In this document: piece by piece, positions 20,282 through 30,550 of the stretch | Numbering within the stretch: the first letter of the stretch is position 1 | Layout of the letters: every line of letters begins with the position of its first letter | Origin: Cristatella mucedo | Lineage: Eukaryota; Bryozoa; Phylactolaemata; Cristatellidae | Length of the DNA: 37,500 bases | Direction: 5' to 3' | NCBI GenBank assembly: GCA_009760855.2 | Contig: WPIO01000056.1 | Location: 425,001-462,500 of the forward strand | Translations under genes and position numbers: made by a program | Notes under the pieces: generated by a model | Seen by the model: only the letters and a program-made list of their open reading frames with translations | The model's database searches: none | Told to the model about the DNA's origin: nothing

Positions 20282-21660
20282 TAGAAAGACCTATCGAAAA
20301 GAAGAAAGTGGAAGTGGAAGGACTTTGATGCCGTCGTGTGCATCATTCGCCACTGCTCGCATGCTACCGATGGAAAGCAACACAAATGCTACAGTGTCAG
20401 TTCCCATTTAGGCGCGCCTGTTTAGACGCCTCGCCAAGCGGGTCTGCCGGGGAGAGCGAGTCAGCAGCACGGGAACGTCCGTTATAGGGCGCTCCGTTTG
20501 CATCCATTCAGGTTGTGCTTAACACGAACCGATTGACTGGGTTACCGCTACACTGTTGCAGGGGCCGGAAGTTTGGCAGCTGCTCCGAACCGCCGCTCCC
20601 GTACCCGAGGCGAAGCTGGCGTCGCTGAGTGGTGTGTGCAACCGCAGCACCGGAAGCAGTGTCCGTCGAACTGACTGACTTACCCGTGGTCGTCAGCTTG
20701 TAACAGCGGCCGCACGCACTGCCGCACCACAACTTTTCCAAGTTGGTGTTACCATTGAAAAAAGCCTCGTTGGCGGCGGCCGTGTAGCGAGTGCTGATCC
20801 AAGGGAACGAGCCGGACCAGCTGAAGCAGCCGCAAGCGCCGCCGCAGCCTCCTCCGCTGTAGCCCGTGGTCGAAGCGCAGAGCTTTCCGTTGAAGGAGCC
20901 GTTTTTGCACAAGATCGTCGCAAAGGCGGCTCCTGGGCGTGCGACAATAATGGCGGCGTTCGCGCGCGATGACGAAATGGCCTCTTCATAACTCAGTTCA
21001 GCCTCGCTTTCACGCGCGGCCCCCACCGCCTGCCCCTATTAGTCGGACTGACGAAGCGAGACGCTTGCGAGCGGCGGGTCAGAGTGCAGCGCTCGTCGAG
21101 CTGCAGGCGGCGACTGGAGCGCGGCTGGAATCGGCCGTCGGCTGCTCGATTCGTCCGAGCTCCGTGGGACCCGGAAGGAGTCTCGGAAGTCGAGCTCCTC
21201 CTGTTGGTAATACCTACCCCGACTGCACTTAGTGCTTTCGCGAGAAGCTCGTGCCGAGGCGCTACGATTCGTCACTCGCGGTAACTGAGCTCTCGGCTAC
21301 GGAGACTCGACCTTGAGCGCTGATGCAATGTTTAGCGAGAAAGAGCGCAGGGCCAGCCTCAGCCAGATTTTTCCGCGTTTCGTAAGTCCGGCTTATTAGC
21401 TTTGCTCGGCTGCTTGCAATTGAACTTTCTCTGACCACCACACTCTTGAAACCGTTAGCGCCTCGTTACGTAGACGACGTAGCGGGGATGCGGGCAGCCC
21501 GATTCGGATCATCCTTCCTTTGACGGCATTGTTGAAAAGCGTCTTGGCCGCTTATGCATCATTATGCTGCAGCCGCAAGCGAAATCTCCCGCTCGGTCAA
21601 AGGTTCACTTGACTTACCGACTGTCACCAGCAGAAAAAGAAGCGACGCGGCGAAGCACAT
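18882..21660 (-). CDS. GH45 endoglucanase, gene C (four exons)
   Basis: Secreted endo-beta-1,4-glucanase, paralogue of gene A. Minus-strand exons: 21660-21618 (MCFAASLLFLLVTV, signal peptide), 20932-20684, 19859-19748 and 19062-18882; spliced 585 nt, 194 aa. Donors are GTAAGT in all three introns; acceptors CCCAG, CTGCAG, TTACAG; phases 1, 1, 2. Exon 2: CASTTGYSGG, YTAAANEAFFNGNTN, WCGSACGRCYKLTTTG; exon 3: FVPSGG, QTITIMVTNVCPIEGNEQW, CGQG; exon 4: KFGYPTHFDLCLDGGL, KKLGWDNPEVTYEQV, KTCRCNKTGK. All 14 mature cysteines and the HFDL general acid are kept. Gly again replaces the N-terminal catalytic Asp. The second residue is Cys rather than Arg, which lowers the charge of the signal n-region. 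Intron 3 holds a tRNA-like SINE. Closest to A in exon 4. No frame damage is visible, so it is probably functional. Confidence 0.92.
19201..19277 (+). mobile_element. tRNA(Ser/Leu)-like SINE head in gene C intron 3
   Basis: Pol III box A TGGCCCACTAGG and, about 50 nt later, box B ATTCGAATCC, with the D-arm 'taaggcgg' and a class II-like variable arm. The acceptor stem does not pair cleanly, so it is a tRNA-derived element or pseudogene rather than a working tRNA gene. No anticodon is assigned. Confidence 0.55.
20247..20285 (+). repeat. (GA)n microsatellite in gene C intron 2
   Basis: GA run at the site equivalent to 7013-7062 of gene A intron 2, with the same flanking 'gagagatataaa' and 'aagaagaaagtg'-type sequence. 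Confidence 0.85.
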
Positions 21661-22260
21661 TTCCGCCTGAGTGCTGCCGCAGTAGCAGTCGATCGCCAAG
21701 AAGCAAGATCTTATGGCTACCATCTCGGCGCTGCCTTAAGTACTGCCGCTAGTTCTTGTCACGTAACAGTCACGTGGCAGCACGGTCTCGTGTACTTAAG
21801 CAGCAAGGGTAGTGCGTGCCCCAGTGAGCGGAGCTTGCCCGTGCAAACGGAGTTCTACGGACACGTCGAATAAAAAGTACTAGGCTGTGCGTCAAAGTGG
21901 GATTTGAAAGAGCTAAGCACGCGTGAGAGGGTGACCGCTGAGAGATCAATACGCTGTGCTTTTCAAACCGTCCATCTGCCGAACCTGGCACCTACTGCAG
22001 AGTGAGTTTAAGTGGGGACAGTTACGCTAGCGGCTAAAAAAAAATCGCAGCTAATTACTCTCGGATGAGCAGAATGTCGTTGCAATTATCAGCCATCACT
22101 TCAACGCATCCGTCAGCTTTAGATGCGACCAGCTGTTGAGATGCTCTCAGCTTGGAACTCCAATTAAGCCTTCCTATAAAAAATAACGACTACCATATCA
22201 GAAGACAAAGTACGTGCACAGACGGCGCACTCTCATACTAGTTTATTGAGCTGATGGAAA
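21661..22260 (-). repeat. GH45 upstream block of gene C
   Basis: Aligns with 8437-9065: 'aagtactaggctgtgcgtcaaagtgg', 'aagcacgcgtgagag', 'cttttcaaaccgtccatctgccgaac', 'actagtttattgagctgat'. It passes directly into repeat X. Confidence 0.75.
21730..21795 (-). promoter_or_regulatory. Conserved upstream module of gene C
   Basis: Minus strand: GCTGCCACGTGAC (E-box 21771-21776), GTTACGTGACAAG, GGCAGTACTTAAGGCAG (about 21732-21746), 70-115 bp before the ATG. Same order and spacing as in genes A and D. Confidence 0.55.
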
Positions 22261-22289
22261 AAAGCAATCTCTTTTCCCTCAGACAAAAC

Positions 22290-23015
22290 GTCTCGAAGGT
22301 ACTCGCGGACGATGCACTATGAAAAAAAGCACATTAGGTCTTACACACAACAACTTTCCAACAGCTATTCGCTTGCTGGTGCTAGAAGCTGCGTGTTGAA
22401 GATATACCGCAAGCAGACACGTCCAGATGATCTTCGCCTGTTTTCCATTTAGGGTGTCCGAAGCCTAGTGTGGAACGTACGCCAAGTAGCAAGCCTCTGC
22501 AGACATGCTGCCACTAGCCACATTCGCATGCTGACCCTGTGCATGTCACCCCTAACCATGCTATTCATTTTGTTTGTTTTTCAAGCATAATTTTACTCAC
22601 CATTCAATTGCATTTCCCTTTGCAGCAAATGTAAAGCGCCTAGAGAGAGATTGAGTTCTCCGAGGGCGCCTTATCAAGTGCATTGTTATCATTATATTTC
22701 ATGGGATCGCCCATTTATTGGCTCTAGGAATGCATCCCTTCCAGGCGCACAGCGAGCCATGATTAAGATTTTCGGCGGCGGCGTGATGTCGGCAGCTCGA
22801 CGAGTCACGAACGAGGCAGAGTCGAGCGTCACGCTGAGCGCGCCGCTGGTTTTCCTCATCGATGATTCAAGCGAGACGGCGTGTCAGCGTCTATGGTGCG
22901 ACGAGACCCGTGTACAGCCGCCGCGGCCTTGGCTGAGTAGTTGCAGTAATGGCGCTTGGCCACCAGCGGCGACACCCGATCTTTTCGGAACACACATCTG
23001 TGACAGCTGAGCTCA
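22290..23015 (+). repeat. Repeat X, copy 3, split by a LINE-1 tail
   Basis: 22290-22504 matches 10095-10300 and 22695-23015 matches 10300-10618. Between them is LINE-1 3' DNA. The plus frame again shows MSAARRVTNEAESSV and TPDLFGTHICDS. Confidence 0.65.
22505..22694 (+). mobile_element. LINE-1 3' tail inserted in repeat X
   Basis: From 'ctgccactagccacattcgcatgctgacc' to 'gcgcctagagagagattgagttctccgagggcgcc' and a T/A run. The empty site is at 10300 ('gcctctgcagacatg' followed by 'tctcgtgg'). No clear target duplication. Confidence 0.8.
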
Positions 23016-23104
23016 TTATATTGCTAAGTAACAGGAGAGTGGTTGGTAACCATGTAGGGTTTATCGAAATGCCTTCTCACTACATATATCAATAATCGCC
23101 ATCT

Positions 23105-23445
23105 GTTAATTGTGCCGAGACGCTTTAGCTCTGCAGGTCCGAGACTGTGGAACTCGCTTCCACAGGTCTTATGCAACGACAACTACTCTCCTGCTTCCGA
23201 CTGTTCCTATTTCCGACTGGCTCATCCTGTTCAGCGGCCCTGAGCTGCTACGTCCATGCTACTCACTACCTCAACTGCTCTCCTGACTTTGCTATGCTTC
23301 CTACTTTCTTTTTGTTGCGTGAGACAAAGTCTGTTGGCTACCGAATGCATGCCGAAAGCCGCTTAGGCTGTGAGTGCGCAATACAAAACTCTCCTGCGTA
23401 ACACCCACTCAGTCTTTGTGGCTTTGGGGATTTACGGATGGCGAT
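23105..23445 (+). mobile_element. LINE-2 3' fragment
   Basis: Matches 9325-9640: 'tttagctctgcaggtccgagactgtggaactcgcttccacag', then LLRETKSVGYRM and 'caatacaaaactctcctgcgtaacaccca'. It ends 'ggatggcgatgcatacagaca', which runs straight into the TACA tract. Confidence 0.8.
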
Positions 23446-24262
23446 GCATACAGACATACATACATACATAGATACATACATGCATGCATGCATGCATACA
23501 TACTAACATACATACTAACATACATACAAACATAAATACATACATACATACACACACACATACATACATACATGCATAACATACATATCATACATACATA
23601 GCATAACATGCATAACATGCATAACATACATAACATGCATAACATACATGCATAACATGCATAACATACATGCATGCATAGCTTATATACCATAACATAC
23701 ATACACGCATTCTTTGGCTCCAGCCTATCTCTCAGATCTACTCCCCCACCAGGCCGAGTATCGTACCACCCGCTTTTCGGAATCCAACAGTCTATAAATA
23801 CCCTGTACAAACCTCAAATCCTTTGGAGACCGTGCATTTAGTTCGTATGCTCCCAAAGCCTGGAGCTCACTCCCGACGCGTCAGAATATCCCCTGACTTG
23901 ACCACATCTAAAAATAACTTTAAAAAAAATAAATTTAGGACAGCATTTACTGGGTCACTCTGATTCGTCCTTGAAGTGCTTATGTGAGCTGACACTGCGC
24001 ATGTCACCCCTAACCATGTTATTCATTTCGTTTGCTTATCAAGCATGAATTTACTCACCATTAAATTGCATTTCCCTTTGCAGCAAATGTAAAGCGCCTA
24101 GAGACAGATTAAGTTCTCTGAGGGCGCTTTATCAAGTGCATTATTATTATTATTATTATTATGCATACATACATACATACATGCATAACATACATACATG
24201 CATACATAACATATGTAACATACATACATGCATACATACATAACATACATACATATAAACAT
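23446..24262 (+). repeat. (TACA)n/(CATAACATG)n tract containing a LINE-1 fragment
   Basis: Two tetranucleotide-rich stretches (23446-23708 and 24161-24262) built from TACA, TGCA and CATAA units surround a LINE-1 fragment. The Cys/Met/Tyr-rich minus-strand ORF across the left stretch is an artefact. Confidence 0.9.
23709..24160 (+). mobile_element. LINE-1 fragment inside the TACA tract
   Basis: Starts at 'cattctttggctccagcc', as at 9113, and runs through 'ccctgacttgaccacat' to 'gcgcctagagacagattaagttctctgagggcgcttt' and (ATT)n. Confidence 0.85.
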
Positions 24263-25666
24263 ATAAAACTATCGTGTCTTACATTATATTTGTCGTCACA
24301 GTTATGTTTACTTTTTCGACAGGCTTATATATGAGTATTCTATTTTTATTCTGGGGTCGCAGTTATGGTCGACGTACCAACGATTCTCCATGATTTGCAG
24401 CTGATAGCTGGGAGTTCGGTCTTAGCGTAAATGTGAGACTCTCCACTTTTGGTAAGCTTTCAAGATTGCGATTTCGCTCCCCGCTGTTTGTCGGCCTCAG
24501 TCTCCAGTAGACTCATTTGGCCTGGGGAGCTGGACGCGATGGACCAGGTGATATACAAGCTGGACTTCAAGACAGCTTTTCTCAGTGGTAATTAATGGTA
24601 AAGAGGAGCACTACTTTGAGCGGTCTGAGATCAAGCGCATACGAAACTGACCCAACTGGCCTTTCAAGATGCTTCTGTGCGGCCTAAGTCTACGCTACGC
24701 GTGCAGGTGACGAGAAGCCCGGTACTGAGCATATGCTGGTGGCTTTCTATCGCTGCACGATCAGTGTAGTAGTAGCTATCGACGCGATGAAGACGGAGAT
24801 CTATCTTATGCCGCTTTTTATGTAAATGCATTTGCTCTGTGTGGTACGAAGAAATTAAGTCTTTTTCCACCAAGGGAAAGAGCTCTTGGCAATTTTTTCT
24901 AAGAAGGATGCTGCGAGGCGCTCATGGAATCCTTGGGATCCGTGGCGTTACTGCGGTTACAAGCTAGCGGAGCAGTCGGTCGTCATTAGACGCGCGCCAC
25001 GTCGTCGTAGCTCCTAAAATATGCCTCGGATACATGCAACTCTGTCTCTGTCCATATCCTAATGCTGGTGATAAGCACGAGAAATTAATTACGACGAATA
25101 ATGACGGTTCAGAATATATGCGTAGGTTTCTAATCGCAGTGAACTCAAAAGCATGTAAGCTGTCCGGCGTACCATGTACAGTGTACCTAAAGGTACGCTC
25201 AATCGTGCTCGCAGCTCTGAAATGCTGCACAGCGAATCCAATTGCATGTTAATGGAGCTGCAAGCCGCCGTCTTACACTGAATAATGGCCCATGTAATAG
25301 TAATAATAATATATTTGTATAGCACCGTCAGAGAACTGAATCTCTAGAGGCACTTTGCCAGATATGCATATAGACTATTACAAAATATTGTTTTGTAACA
25401 TCTGCAAGCAGCAGGCACACCAAGCAGCGGGCACAAGCAGGCGAGCAGGTACATGCACACGAAGGACGAATCGCAAAGACCCATATCTGCGCCCAGGAGG
25501 TTACTGCGATGCCGACTGGGCTGACGATCACAATACGAGACGACCAGTAATGGGTTCCCTTTTAATCTTGTTAAGGCTGTGTTGCGTGGTCTTCTGGGGA
25601 AAAAATATTGTTCTTTCTTATAAGAAAATAAGAGAGAGACAGAGAAAGAGAGAGATAGAAAGAGTT

Positions 25667-25697
<31 letters not shown>

Positions 25698-25765
25698 CTG
25701 TGTACAGAGGCTAGGTATTGGTACTATATCAGCCTATGCGTAGAGCTCTCTGACTACTGCGGCTT
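24263..25765 (+). mobile_element. Ty1/copia-like relic 4 (best-preserved)
   Basis: RT start at 24473-24592 is open for 40 codons: FAPRCLSASV then DAMDQVIYKLDFKTAFLSGN, matching the copia pattern FAPV...HQMDVKTAFLNG. RNase H motif at 25497-25556: GYCDADWADDHNTRRPVMG. Stops and frameshifts between them, plus a minus-strand insertion at 25294-25479 and a GA run at 25674-25693, show it is dead. It is the key to reading relics 1-3 and 5. Confidence 0.8.
25294..25479 (-). mobile_element. LINE-like tail insertion with CCCAT target duplication
   Basis: Minus-strand element ending 'GAGATTCAGTTCTCTGACGG', then TGCTATACAAATATATTATTATTATTA, a cousin of the LINE-1 tail. CCCAT flanks it at 25289-25293 and 25480-25484. 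The uninterrupted site is seen in relics 2 and 3 ('gtcccatatcagcgcc', 'ttccatatcggcgcc'). Confidence 0.8.
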
Positions 25766-25845
25766 TTGTGGAAAGTAGAAGTAAAGGTGGTGGCACCGTG
25801 AGCTTGGAAGACTGACCGGGCGATTGAAAGCCGCAGTCTCTCGCT

Positions 25846-25985
25846 CTAGCATGGCCCAGTGGTTCAGGTGCTGAACTCGACCAAGGTCAAGGTATTTGTT
25901 GGCTGATATCGAGGGCTTGAGCCCCTTGGCATATGTTAAGCCCGTAAGTAGATATTAATTTCTCTTGAGGCGCTACACAAATGAC
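25846..25985 (+). mobile_element. tRNA-derived SINE
   Basis: Perfect box A TGGCCCAGTGG at about 25853; a box B-like GGGCTTGAGCCCC about 60 nt later; then a body ending 'cttgaggcgctacacaaatgac', which resembles the LINE tails of this window. Head and tail fit a class II tRNA-derived SINE. Confidence 0.6.
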
Positions 25986-26059
25986 TTACATTTTTGTAGG
26001 CTAATGCATTCAGCTTCTTCTGCGCGCGGTACAGCACCATTACGTCACCGGAGCTGGTT

Positions 26060-26930
26060 GCATAACTTACGAGAAAGTGGCACCTTTTAACGAAAAGGCT
26101 CTCAAGTTCTCTAGTACCGGCACGCATCACTGGAGCCAAACATGATAACACACTGGAGCTCTGCCGAGAAAAAGAGGAGCCGCCAGAGCCGGAAGCTCGA
26201 GATAGCGACGCACTCAGTCGACTTCGGCTGTGCTGCGGCAATAGCAGTCGAGCGCCAAAGAGCTGAGCATGGCGATTCGGCCCTGCCTAAAGTACTGCGG
26301 CTAATACTTGTCGATTGACCCTCATGCATCAGTGCATGTACTTCCGCGGTGAGCACGGCGGCGCCCGAGCTGTGAGCCGGCGCGTCAATTCAAGCAGAGC
26401 TCTGAGACGCATAGAATGAAAAATACGCGGCTGTGCGCTAGCGTGCACTTTTTGCGAAAGAGCCGAGCACGCGTGAGAAGCAGAGAAGCACAGGAGACGC
26501 CGAGAAAACCATGGGTCGTGCTTTAGGAAGCGTCCACCTCCCTAAACAGACGCCTGCAGCCGATCGGGTTACGACGCGGACGATGGCAATGACGGCTAAA
26601 AAAAAAATCGCAGCTAAGAGCTTGGCGGCGAGCCGCGAGTTAGCTGCGAGTAGCGAATCGGTGCAATTTTCGGCACGCGTCCATGTGACCATCGGCGCGA
26701 GTGAGTTGCGACCAGCTGCTGATCTGCTTACGGCGAGGAACGCTCAGTAAACCCTATTTAAAGATTAAACGACTGGTATTTCAGATGACAAGATACGTAC
26801 TCGGATGGCACACTGCCGCACAAGTTTATTTAGCTGATATCTACAAGAAATGTCTTGCTCCCTCAGTTGAAACATCTCGAATGTCACCTCAGACGGTGCG
26901 ATACCTAGAAAAACTGTAGGTCTCATTTCA
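26060..26930 (-). pseudogene. GH45 'ghost' locus: flanks joined, CDS missing
   Basis: Plus-strand 26060-26222 is the GH45 3' flank ('gagaaag', 'accggcacgcatcactggagccaaacatg', 'gccggaagctcgagatagcgacgcactcagtcgac'), as found immediately beyond the stop codons of A and C. From 26225 it continues directly into the GH45 leader and upstream block ('ctgcggcaatagcagtcgagcgcc', 'aaagtactgcggctaatacttgtcg', 'aagcacgcgtgagaag', 'aagcgtccacctccctaaaca', 'acaagtttatttagctgat'). The junction falls at the stop codon on one side and about a dozen bases before the ATG on the other, so four exons and three introns are gone. The AATAAA and E-boxes are also mutated. Confidence 0.75.
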
Positions 26931-27789
26931 TATAAATATACACGTATATATACATATATTTTTTATTAGGGCATATTTCGATTAAGCTTGAAATTTTTCT
27001 CTGAAGATGTGCCACGCGTTCTCTACTAGTTCACCATTTAAGGTGACCGCATCGAACGCCGGGGCCAACCAGCAAGCAAGTAGGCGTGTCTGGCGTGGGC
27101 GTGTTTGGTGTGGGCGTGTCTGGTGAGATTGGCTATTGCCTGTATCCTCTAACAATGTCGTCCCTCCAGAAACTGACGCATGAAAAAGGCCAAAGTCCAG
27201 ACCAGACGCCGCCGATTTTCGCAGCATCCAGTGGGGAGACTTCTACCTTGGGGAAGCTCTTCGGGATTCCGGTCTGGAGCTGGTCCGATGCTCTTCCGGT
27301 AGGGGATCACTGCTTCACCTTTGGCAAGCCAAGATTCGAGCATGGCAGATGCATGCACAAGGAATGCAGTTGGCGATCTTAGGGAGTCGTGAGGTTCGCC
27401 CTTCGCTCCCGCAAGCAAGTCGCTCAACAATTATTTGCGCGCGGCGCTCGTGCAACGTCTCGCTGCAGCACATTCGTTCGCCTTCTGGGCACTTCAAAGC
27501 TTGAAAGCTTCAAAGCTCACGAGAGCCGAACGCGCGTGGTTTCCCTCGAGGCCACGAGGGCAACGTAGAAAATATGCTGCCGAAACCAAATCCGGATTCA
27601 GCTCTGAAGCTCTGAGCGTCGAAAGCGAGAGCAGCGCAAGCGGGAAGCTAGAGTTACGCACTTTCGGAGCGGAGCATCGATCGCATCGAATCGATCGGAG
27701 CGGCGGTCGAAGCGACCGAGGAGCAGCGTAGCCCGTAGCTCAGCGAAAGTAGCGTAGCCCGTAGCTCAGCGGCTCGTAGCGCTGCGACC
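26931..27789. other. Unassigned DNA with an unrecognised minus-strand ORF
   Basis: No known gene. A minus-strand frame at 27430-27149 is open for 93 codons (MLSDLLAGAKGEPHDSL... ...FLEGRHC) with no family I recognise. 27082-27128 is a short G/T-rich minisatellite of about 15 bp ('gtgtctggcgtgggc'-type units). 27715-27785 repeats 'gtagcccgtagctcagcg'. GC-rich towards the right. Confidence 0.4.
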
Positions 27790-28080
27790 GACGATGAGCC
27801 ACTCAGTGCGGCCGACGCCAGGGGCCACCGATCGTCAGGCAGACGAAGTGACGACCGCTTGTGAGCGTCGGGTCAAAGTGCAGCATTCATCGCATCCCCC
27901 GCGTAGAGTGACTGGTGGGGATCGCAGTCGGCTCCCACCGACCGTTCTGTCTGCGAGCTCTCCGGCGGCAGCGGCAGGGGCGGCGGCTTTGCGGGTTTTC
28001 TTGAGTCTTGAACTAGTTTTGGCCAGCCGAAAGGCGAGGCGACTCTAAGCGCTCGTCAGTCAAAATCCGCAGCTGTGCGG
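27790..28080 (-). pseudogene. GH45 intron-1 remnant
   Basis: Plus strand 'gacgaagtgacgaccgcttgtgagcgtcgggtcaaagtgcag' matches the order in gene C intron 1 ('gacgaagcgagacgcttgcgagcggcgggtcagagtgcag', 21050-21090) and gene A (7817-7858), followed by the same 'ggatcg(c/g)', 'cggct' and 'cgagctc' landmarks. No exon is recognisable beside it: the left side is unassigned and the right side is microsatellite. Confidence 0.5.
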
Positions 28081-28148
28081 CCCGATTCCGCGAAGCTACT
28101 CCTCAATTGATCGGATGTTATCGTACAGATTATTACTCTCTTGCTGTC

Positions 28149-28452
<304 letters not shown>

Positions 28453-28456
<4 letters not shown>

Positions 28457-28523
28457 GCCTAGAAAGAGATTAAGTTCTCTGAGGGCGCTTTATCAAGTGC
28501 ATTATTATTATTATTATTATCAT
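28453..28523 (+). mobile_element. LINE-1 3' tail fused to (CT)n
   Basis: 'gcgcctagaaagagattaagttctctgagggcgctttatcaagtgcatta' followed by (TTA)n. Only the last 60-70 bp of the element are present. Confidence 0.85.
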
Positions 28524-28559
28524 CTCTGTCTAACTATCTCTCTCTCATTACGCAATCTT

Positions 28560-28890
28560 TAGGAATCCACTTTACCTCCTTGGTACAGCAATCGTTTCAA
28601 TTTCGGTTCTTTCTTTCATTGCGTTCGTTTTGGCGATTATGGTCCTCCTCACTCCCTAATGCACCCAGCTGCTTCCGGTTGGTCGGAATTCCAAAGGTGC
28701 GGCCCGCGGCGGCCGCTTCCCTGCTTCCCATTATTACCGCTCCGTCTTCCTTTTCTACCCTTTAGTTGAAGGCAAGCGAGTAGCTTCGAACCCTCTCAGC
28801 CCTAGAACATGGCCCATTCTCTCAACTCCGTTGCTGCATGCGTTGTCTGAGGGCTCTATACAAATATCTTATTATTATTAATGTTATTAT
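28560..28890 (+). mobile_element. Possible 3' end of another LINE/SINE
   Basis: Ends 'gtctgagggctctatacaaatatctta' and (TTA)n, like the element at 25294-25479. The preceding 200 bp have no firm match. Confidence 0.4.
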
Positions 28891-28984
28891 TATTTCTCCC
28901 ATCCGCACACGAATGGCAGCAATAGTCTTTGGTGAAAAAACTTTTCAAATTGAATGACGTATAAACCAACTCAGTAGTTATAAG

Positions 28985-29345
28985 CAAACCAAACGTGACT
29001 CGGAAATTTAAAAGCTTGACGATCAAAATTGGCTCTGCCAGTGCATCTCCTGTAGAATCTGCACGAAATATCGGAGCCCTGTTCCAAAGTGACCTGTCAC
29101 TAAACGACCACAGCTCAACGGGCAGGTCTGCATACTTCCAGCTCTATACAATTTCTCGAGCCATTTCGTGAGCCACTAACCACATTTTAGATGTTGACAC
29201 TGCGCATGTCACTTCTAACCGTGCTATGCTCTTTGACCTGTGGATGTTACTACTAGCCATTTGATTATTATTTCTTTGCGGCAAATTTAAATTGCCTAGA
29301 AAGATATTAAGTTATCTCAGGGCGCTATGCAAATGTATCATTATT
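28985..29345 (+). mobile_element. LINE (L2/CR1-like) RT fragment with 3' tail
   Basis: Plus frame near 29015-29165: IGSASASPVESARNIGALFQSDLSLNDH and SAYFQLYTISRAI, corresponding to the LGVIFDS...LSMNDHIS...SAYFHLRNISRIR part of L2/CR1 RTs. It then jumps to the LINE-1 3' region ('gccactaaccacattt', 'gcgcatgtcac', 'tgcctagaaagatattaag...gggcgctatgcaaatg'). Internally deleted. Confidence 0.75.
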
Positions 29346-29461
29346 AAAATCAATCGGTCATAGTTTGCTGCGGTCTCGCTCCGCACAATCAATCTCCGCT
29401 CAATCAGTTCGGTTATCAGCGCCCACCGTCGAACCAAGCAGCGAGGCTTTCGAAAAAGCGA

Positions 29462-29467
29462 TTTATT
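29462..29467 (-). promoter_or_regulatory. Poly(A) signal AATAAA of gene D
   Basis: AATAAA on the minus strand, 151 nt beyond the stop, in the conserved 3' flank ('aaagcgatttatttcagcaaaaa' on plus). Confidence 0.7.
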
Positions 29468-29617
29468 TCAGCAAAAACGTTCAGGCTGTCTATCACAGGC
29501 CGCCGTAAGCGTCGCCGAAGCCAAACATGGAAACGCTCTGGAGAAGAAGAAAGTGGAGGAAAACGAAATCGTGAGCGTGAGCGCGTTCGACACGCCGATC
29601 TAATTCGACTCGCTCGA

Positions 29618-30118
29618 CTATTTTCCGGTCTTCTTGCATGAACAAGTTTTGAACTCGCTGTCGGTGGGCGAACCTCCGGTGCCGCACGGCACCGCCTCGT
29701 ATGTGACTTCGGGATTGTCCCATCCAAGACGCGAGATCAGCTTGACGTCGTTGCACAGATCGAAGTGAGTCGGGTAGCCGTACTGATTGACGCCGCCGTT
29801 CCTGCGAGCGAAGCCGCAATGGCGGCGCCGCTTCTAGCAAGCGCCGAGGCAGCACCGCCGCAGTAACGCGAGAGCCTTCGCGGTAAACGTCTCGGAAAGC
29901 GGCGCCATTAAAGCGATGTTTGCATGTTAGCCAGCTTGCACGTTCTGCCTGCTAGAAATGACTCAAAAAAGGAACGCAACGAGCGTGTCCAAAGCGCTGC
30001 TTCGCCAGCGCTCGAGCTGAGACTTTCGTCCTGTCGGCTTTCCGGAGTCGAGCGAGCGCTCGCTCACTCTCTCTCCGCTCCCGAAGCCAAAGCGCCGCTC
30101 GCTGGAGCGCACGCCGCT

Positions 30119-30155
<37 letters not shown>

Positions 30156-30495
30156 GCGTCGCTGCCACTCACGGGCTCTGTCCGCACCAAGTCATGATGC
30201 CCGGAGTTCGCGGGCACACGTTGGTGACCATGATGGTGATCGACTGTCCGGCAGGCTGCGGCCTTCCCTGACCTGGCACGACGCCACCTGTGGATGAGCG
30301 TCGACCGGAAGTGACGCGCCTGCCACGGTTGGGCCGAGGGCGGCTGAGCTCGTGAGAACCGGCTGCGAAGCCTAGTCACGCTGGGTGACGTACGTAGGAC
30401 TTTCATTTCCGGTCCTTCTTTGTTAAAGCGACCAAGTCAGGGGAGAGAGAGAGGAAGCACTTTCCTCTCTCTCTGTCTCTCTCTCTCTCTCTCTC

Positions 30496-30550
<55 letters not shown>

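Noticed and set aside
23409-23810. Cys/Met/Tyr-rich 133-codon minus ORF
   Set aside because: Translation of the TACA/TGCA tetranucleotide tract and the antisense of a LINE-1 fragment.
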